Under the pieces are notes generated by a model. The model saw only the letters and a program-made list of their open reading frames with translations, had not been told where the DNA came from and ran no database searches. This document shows positions 59,857-64,000 of a stretch of DNA of 64,000 nt, one piece after another (position 1 is the first letter of the stretch; each line of letters begins with the position of its first letter). Origin of the DNA: an uncultured Ruminococcus sp. (GTDB lineage Bacteria; Bacillota; Clostridia; Oscillospirales; Ruminococcaceae); assembly GCA_902800795.1 (NCBI GenBank), contig CADCFQ010000003.1:62001-126000 (forward strand), given 5' to 3'. The position numbers were made by a program, and so were the translations under genes.

Positions 59857-59885
59857 TTGACTTTCGGGGGCAGATGTGATAAAAT
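59857..59885 (+). promoter_or_regulatory. Rubrerythrin promoter
   Basis: TTGACT (59857-59862), a 17-base spacer and TAAAAT (59880-59885). Confidence 0.82.
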
Positions 59886-59916
59886 TTATAAAATGACTTA
59901 AAGAGGAGGCATTACT

Positions 59917-60468
59917 ATGTCAAAGTTTGTATGTTCAGTTTGCGGATACGTTTTTGAGGGAGAGGCTGCCCCCGAGCAGTGCCCTGTATGTAAAGCACCT
60001 GCATCGAAGTTCACCAAGATGGACGAGAGCGCAGGACTTACATGGGCTGCCGAGCACGTTGTAGGCGTGGCATCGGATGCTCCCGAGGACATAAAGAAAG
60101 ATCTCAGAAGCAACTTTGAAGGCGAGTGCAGCGAGGTAGGTATGTACCTTGCTATGGCAAGAGTCGCTTACAGAGAGGGCTATCCCGAGGTAGGTATGTA
60201 TTATGAGAAGGCTGCCTTTGAAGAGGCCGAGCACGCTGCAAAGTTTGCAGAGCTGCTGGGTGAGGTCCTGACAGACAGCACAAAGAAGAACCTGCAGATG
60301 AGAGTTGACGCCGAGAACGGTGCGACCGCAGGAAAGACCGACCTTGCAAAGAGAGCAAAGGCTCTCAATCTCGATGCTATCCACGACACAGTTCATGAGA
60401 TGGCAAGAGACGAAGCAAGACACGGAAAGGCTTTCAAGGGTCTGCTGGACAGATACTTCAAGGACTAA
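59917..60468 (+). CDS. Reverse-type rubrerythrin
   Basis: A 183-aa oxidative-stress protein that reduces hydrogen peroxide in anaerobes. The rubredoxin-like iron site is at the N-terminus (Cys6, Cys9, Cys22, Cys25), the reverse of classical rubrerythrin. The four-helix diiron domain follows with [15 protein letters not shown] and D-E-A-R-H-G ligands. The length is standard. AAGAGGAGG precedes the start. It is a single-gene transcript with its own promoter and terminator. Confidence 0.95.
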   Translation: MSKFVCSVCGYVFEGEAAPEQCPVCKAPASKFTKMDESAGLTWAAEHVVGVASDAPEDIKKDLRSNFEGECSEVGMYLAMARVAYREGYPEVGMYYEKAAFEEAEHAAKFAELLGEVLTDSTKKNLQMRVDAENGATAGKTDLAKRAKALNLDAIHDTVHEMARDEARHGKAFKGLLDRYFKD

Positions 60469-60490
60469 GCTGCCCCGAAACAACTCACGC

Positions 60491-60527
60491 AAAAAAGCGG
60501 TCTTCTTAAAAATGAAGGCCGCTTTTA
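60491..60527. terminator. Terminator between convergent genes
   Basis: AAAAGCGGTCTTC and GAAGGCCGCTTTT (one G-T pair) form a stem flanked by A- and T-runs. Confidence 0.8.
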
Positions 60528-60548
60528 GTCTTTGTGATGATAAAAGGA

Positions 60549-60767
60549 TCAGGTTATGGGGATCACGGGGAGTTCCAGCTCTTCGGGCTCGGTCTCGGCC
60601 GGGGCTTCGGTGGAAGAGGAAGATGTTTCGGTGTTCTCGGCAACGGAGCTTGACGCCTTTGAGGACGTATCGGTCTTGCTGCTTTCGGATGCGGATGACG
60701 AGCTGTCTGCTTTGCAGCCCGTGAGCATTACTGCCGCAAAGGCTGCGGCCAAGATCAACTTTTTCAT
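60549..60767 (-). CDS. Small lipoprotein
   Basis: 72 aa: signal peptide M-K-K-L-I-L-A-A-A-F-A-A-V-M-L with lipobox L-T-G-C, then only a Ser/Thr/Glu-rich tail ending L-P-V-I-P-I-T. AAGGAGATATC precedes the start. The lack of any folded domain suggests a truncated or spacer-type lipoprotein. Its promoter is at 60803-60831. Confidence 0.7.
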   Translation of the reverse strand: MKKLILAAAFAAVMLTGCKADSSSSASESSKTDTSSKASSSVAENTETSSSSTEAPAETEPEELELPVIPIT

Positions 60768-60802
60768 TTCTGATATCTCCTTATAAAAGATCTGTTATCC
60801 TG

Positions 60803-60831
60803 ATTATAACACAAAGCCCCAAAAAAGTAAA
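60803..60831 (-). promoter_or_regulatory. Promoter of the small lipoprotein gene
   Basis: On the minus strand TTTACT (60831-60826), a 17-base spacer and TATAAT (60808-60803). Confidence 0.75.
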
Positions 60832-61446
60832 CCCCCAGGGGCGGTGCTCGCCGCACGGCTTTGACGTTCAGTACAAAGTCCGTGCGGCGAATTTTGTTAC
60901 TCGGTGACTTTCCTGTTGTTTTGACTTTTACCGAGGGAACGTTATCGGACAAAGAATTGACCCGAGAGCACACCCACTGACAAAGCGAAGGGCCGACGTA
61001 TTAAAAAGCGCACGGTCCAGCCTTGCGCCAGAGGCTGGTGGGGTGTCGGGGCAAAGCCCCGACCAGAGCACGAGACAGAGTCTCGTTCGGAGCGGAGCTC
61101 CGACTAAAAACACCGGAGGCGCTCGAAAGGGGTGAATTCAAAAATAGAGGCAAGGAAAGCAACGGCTCTATGCCTTAAACGAAGAAAAGCCGAAAAGGCT
61201 TTTCGAGTAGGCTGATGAGGAGTTCTATTTTGAGCGAGTGATTGAGGATAGCTTTCCTTCGGATGGACTTTGCTTCGCAAAAAAGGTTTTGGCTGCCTTA
61301 AACGATTTAGCTTTTTATATCACATATTTAACATTAAGAAATTGATACGAACAGCAGATTTCTGATATAAACATTTAGTCATACTGTGTATAATTTGTTC
61401 AATAGTTGGTTCATCAGAAATGTGCTGAAGACAAAGGAGGTAAATT
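60832..61446. other. Repeat-rich non-coding stretch
   Basis: No gene is visible. A long hairpin (CGCCGCACGG...CCGTGCGGCG, with inner CTTTG/CAAAG) lies at 60849-60887, then GGGGCAAAGCCCC-type and GAGACAGAGTCTC-type short palindromes at 61038-61090 and GAAAAGCCGAAAAGGCTTTTC near 61184-61204. A TATAAT at 61389-61394 is the likely -10 of the GH5 gene. Confidence 0.5.
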
Positions 61447-62466
61447 ATGAAAAGATTTGAAGGCTATATAAAAGGAATAGATCTTGGCGGCTGGCTCTCT
61501 CAGGGCGAGTATACCAAGGAGCATCTTGACAGCTTCATCCACGAGGAAGACATAAAGACTATCGCAGGCTGGGGCGCAGACCATGTAAGACTGCCAATGG
61601 ATTATAATGTTTTCCAGGAGGAGGACGGAACTCTCAAAGAGTTCGGCTTCGGCTATGTTTACAAGGCTGTCGAGTGGTGCAAAAAGGCAGGGCTCAAGGT
61701 AGTCCTTGACCTTCACAAGACCCAGGGATTTATCTTCGATGACGAGAACTATGTGGGCTTCTTTGCTGACGAAGAGCTCCAGGAAAGGTTCTGCCGCCTG
61801 TGGGAGGAATTTGCAAGACGCTACGGCTCCATGTCCGATATGCTCTGCTTCGAGCTTCTCAACGAGGTCACCGACCCCGAATTCTCGCCCACCTGGAACA
61901 AGATAATCGAAAAGACTATCAGGCGCATAAGAGCTATCGCTCCCGATGTAAAGATCCTTGTGGGAAGCTACTGGAACAATTCTCTCGATGCTCTGAAAGA
62001 TCTTGATATGCCTTATGACGAGAATGTGGTCTACAACTTCCACTGCTATGAGCCGCTGATCTTCACACACCAGGCAGCTTTCTGGGTAAAGCAGATGAAC
62101 AGGGATTACCGCATCTCTTATCCCGGAGACGTAAAGCAGTATCTGCACGATGCCGAGGCTCTTGAGATGAAATATATGGATCACAGCGAGATCGCAGGCG
62201 AGGGCTACACCGCCGACTATTTTATAAAGCGCTTTGAGGGTGCGGTAAAGCTCTGTGAGGAAAGAAACGTTTCTCTCTACTGCGGAGAATACGGCGTTAT
62301 AGATCTGGCATCTCCCGAGGACACTGTTGCTTGGTATAAGGACATAAACGCAGCCTTCGAGAAATTCGGTATAGGCAGAGCAGCATGGAGCTACAAGGAG
62401 ATGAACTTCGGCCTTGCTGACAAGCGCCTTGACGGTGTGAGAAGCGAGATACTCAAATACATCTGA
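61447..62466 (+). CDS. GH5 glycoside hydrolase without signal peptide
   Basis: A 339-aa enzyme of the cellulase/glucanase family GH5. Motifs: G-I-D-L-G-G-W-L, A-D-H-V-R-L-P, V-V-L-D-L-H, acid/base Glu140 in F-E-L-L-N-E-V and nucleophile Glu281 in Y-C-G-E-Y-G. There is no signal peptide, dockerin or binding module, so it is probably cytosolic, acting on imported oligosaccharides such as cellodextrins or steroid/glycolipid-type glucosides. AAAGGAGG lies seven bases upstream of the start. Confidence 0.92.
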   Translation: MKRFEGYIKGIDLGGWLSQGEYTKEHLDSFIHEEDIKTIAGWGADHVRLPMDYNVFQEEDGTLKEFGFGYVYKAVEWCKKAGLKVVLDLHKTQGFIFDDENYVGFFADEELQERFCRLWEEFARRYGSMSDMLCFELLNEVTDPEFSPTWNKIIEKTIRRIRAIAPDVKILVGSYWNNSLDALKDLDMPYDENVVYNFHCYEPLIFTHQAAFWVKQMNRDYRISYPGDVKQYLHDAEALEMKYMDHSEIAGEGYTADYFIKRFEGAVKLCEERNVSLYCGEYGVIDLASPEDTVAWYKDINAAFEKFGIGRAAWSYKEMNFGLADKRLDGVRSEILKYI

Positions 62467-62488
62467 TAATTTCCTGATAAGATCATAA

Positions 62489-62523
62489 ACGGCGCCCATT
62501 TTGTTATGTGGGTGCCGTTTTGA
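62489..62523 (+). terminator. Terminator of the GH5 gene
   Basis: AACGGCGCCCA and TGGGTGCCGTT (one G-T pair) form a stem followed by TTGATTT. Confidence 0.72.
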
Positions 62524-62796
62524 TTTCAAATATTAAATATATGATACATCATTCGGGTCGTCATCCGCCTCAAACCTCAATATATGGTGGTTTGACGGCG
62601 AAAAGTGACCCATGCGCATATTTTTGAAATTTAACCGCCATATCAAGAATTAGGGTTAAATTCCTGATACGGAGTTTTAATTTTTGGTATAGTTATATTA
62701 AAGAATATGATAATATTATCTCAGCAGCTGAAAGGCTGAAACGAATACCGGGCCGTGTGTCCGGTAAAAGGAAAATGATATTTGGAGGTATTTATC
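62524..62796. other. Non-coding leader region
   Basis: No gene. An inverted repeat AATTTAACC/GGTTAAATT spans 62628-62662. Just before the next gene are two small hairpins (CAGCTGAAAGGCTG and ACCGG...CCGGT, 62722-62765). Confidence 0.4.
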
Positions 62797-63735
62797 ATGA
62801 GAAGTTTTAAGAAAATGTTCGTTGGCATGACCGCAGCAGCGATCGCAGCATCCTGCATGACGATCAGCGCATTCGCAGCTACAAACCTGAACGACGTATT
62901 CCACCCCGACGAGTCTGACGAGACCATGAACGATGCATACTATGCGATCGGTGCTATGGGCTACTTCATGAACAATGACGGCAAGTGGAAGTGGAACAAC
63001 GGTGATTGGTGCACATGGAACGCAGATAATAACGACGGCACTATCACTATCGAGTACAAGATCAACAAGGCTCTTACCGATACTACTATGTCCGACAAGG
63101 GCTCTCTCGGTGAGATGGGCGTTATGGTCTGCAACCTTGACGAGGGTCTGGAGAAGATCGGCAAGACCGAGGCTGACCTCTATCCTCTCGCAGTTACAGT
63201 TAAGGACGCAAGATTCGTTGCCGAGGACGGCACAGAGACTACATTCACAAACCTTCTCGAGATCACAGAGATGGCTCATGACCCCGAGGGCGGCATCAGA
63301 TTCCACATCCGTCCTACTGACAGAGTAGACGAGGATACAGGCGAGGTCATCTTCCCTGCAACAGCTGAGACAGAGGGCTGGGACGCAGAGGGCGGCTTCC
63401 AGGGCGGTACTCTTTATGTAACTCTCGACTTCGGTGCTCCTGCAGCAGCAGGCGGAGAAACAAGCTCTGCAGCAGCTGACGACTCTTCCAAGAAGGCCGA
63501 CGATTCCTCCAAGAAGGCTGACGATTCTTCCGCTAAGGCTGACGATTCTTCCAAGAAGGAGACCAGCACAACTACTACAACTACAACGACCACTACCGGT
63601 GCAGGCGGCGGCGGATCTCTCGCTTCCGACAACACTGCTAAGGCTGAGCAGCCCGAGACAGGCGCAGCAGAAGGTCTTATCTTCGCAGGCGTGGCTCTTG
63701 CAGCAGCCGGCATCGTTATAACAAAGAGAAAGTAA
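62797..63735 (+). CDS. Wall-anchored secreted protein
   Basis: A 312-aa exported protein. GGAGGTATTTATC sets the start at 62797. Signal peptide: R-S-F-K-K-M-F-V-G-M-T-A-A-A-I-A ending A-F-A-A. The folded domain (about 29-210) has W-K-W-N-N-G-D-W and other exposed Trp/Tyr, reminiscent of a carbohydrate-binding or substrate-coating protein. A stalk of K-A-D-D-S-S-K repeats and a Thr run follows, then Q-P-E-T-G, a hydrophobic helix and T-K-R-K, a sortase signal. Function unknown. Confidence 0.82.
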   Translation: MRSFKKMFVGMTAAAIAASCMTISAFAATNLNDVFHPDESDETMNDAYYAIGAMGYFMNNDGKWKWNNGDWCTWNADNNDGTITIEYKINKALTDTTMSDKGSLGEMGVMVCNLDEGLEKIGKTEADLYPLAVTVKDARFVAEDGTETTFTNLLEITEMAHDPEGGIRFHIRPTDRVDEDTGEVIFPATAETEGWDAEGGFQGGTLYVTLDFGAPAAAGGETSSAAADDSSKKADDSSKKADDSSAKADDSSKKETSTTTTTTTTTTGAGGGGSLASDNTAKAEQPETGAAEGLIFAGVALAAAGIVITKRK

Positions 63736-63756
63736 TTTCTGATCGGAGGAATGACA

Positions 63757-64000
63757 ATGAGATCACATAAACGTATAGCAGCAGCTCTTACAGCCGTGCT
63801 CTGCATCGCTGTGACTGCCTGCGGTAGCTCTTCGGACAGCTCTTCCGGCAGCTCCTCTATGAAGGAGAAGAAGCTTGAGGAAAACCAGCAGGAGATAGTT
63901 GAGAGACTCTGTGATTCTATGGAAACCAGAGACATCAAGAACAGCACTATCGAGTGGTTCTCTTTCTGGGATATCAACCCCACAGCTTCCGAGGATAAGG
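63757..64000 (+). CDS. Lipoprotein, probable solute-binding protein, cut by window end
   Basis: Starts 21 bp after the previous gene. The ATG at 63757 lies seven bases after GGAGG; a preceding ATG at 63751 abuts the site. Signal peptide R-S-H-K-R-I-A-A-A-L-T-A-V-L-C-I with lipobox V-T-A-C-G, then a Ser-rich spacer. The visible mature start (S-T-I-E-W-F-S-F-W-D-I-N-P) resembles extracellular solute-binding lipoproteins of ruminococci. Only 81 codons are visible. Confidence 0.7.
   Translation, partial: MRSHKRIAAALTAVLCIAVTACGSSSDSSSGSSSMKEKKLEENQQEIVERLCDSMETRDIKNSTIEWFSFWDINPTASEDK

Noticed and set aside
1..64000. CRISPR array
   Set aside because: No regularly spaced direct repeats of 24-37 bp with unique spacers were seen; tandem repeats present are protein-coding or two-copy only.

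Overview
The window looks like chromosome of a gut Ruminococcus-type Firmicute (Oscillospiraceae). The signs are near-consensus sigma-A promoters with 17-bp spacers, AGGAGG-type ribosome binding sites, mid GC outside one AT-rich island, cell-surface proteins with Ser/Thr-rich stalks, and a carboxyspermidine-type polyamine operon. No rRNA is present; there is one tRNA (Pro, GGG).

Layout. 1-2690: a three-gene minus-strand operon (small coiled-coil protein, type I signal peptidase, and a large secreted adhesin cut by the window edge). 3082-11771: an 8.7-kb integrative mobilizable element in the 3' end of guaA, bounded by a 14-bp direct repeat. It carries an XRE regulator, xis-like and tyrosine integrase genes, a ribbon-helix-helix mobilization protein and a MobV-type relaxase split by one in-frame stop. 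Its cargo is an ADP-ribosylglycohydrolase and a three-gene operon (DUF262/DUF1524 nuclease-like protein, small hydrophobic protein, SEC-C zinc protein) that is the best candidate here for an undescribed defence-type system. 11760-19430: guaA, a secreted protein with a 39-aa peptide gene, tRNA-Pro, a hydrolase remnant, a LytS-like kinase and its regulator, and a repeat-rich secreted protein. 19685-23454: an ECF sigma factor fused to a membrane/extracellular region, and membrane proteins. 23593-29321: GH25 lysozyme, CotH-like surface protein and a type IV pilin-like protein. 29943-36402: sbcCD and an EAL phosphodiesterase fused to a beta-helix-like repeat region. 36521-38226: a GGGtGRT protein with a NifU-like partner.

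38603-46493: a polyamine operon read from one promoter: arginine decarboxylase, aminopropyltransferase, GNAT, carboxyspermidine dehydrogenase, carboxyspermidine decarboxylase, agmatine deiminase, N-carbamoylputrescine amidase. Together they would make putrescine from arginine via agmatine, and spermidine via carboxyspermidine. A structured leader RNA ending in an intrinsic terminator precedes it. 46934-49324: ECF sigma, zinc-finger anti-sigma and a DUF4097 protein. 49685-64000: ABC exporter, APH-like kinase, lipoproteins, potassium channel pair, zinc-ribbon proteins, reverse-type rubrerythrin, a cytosolic GH5, a wall-anchored secreted protein and the start of a lipoprotein.

Intergenic space is rich in dispersed palindromic repeats: a 250-bp family at 46.5 and 57.9 kb, a two-hairpin family at 29.8 and 58.2 kb, and a third family at gene 3' ends at 38.5 and 46.9 kb. 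All names rest on motifs read by eye; no database search was run.
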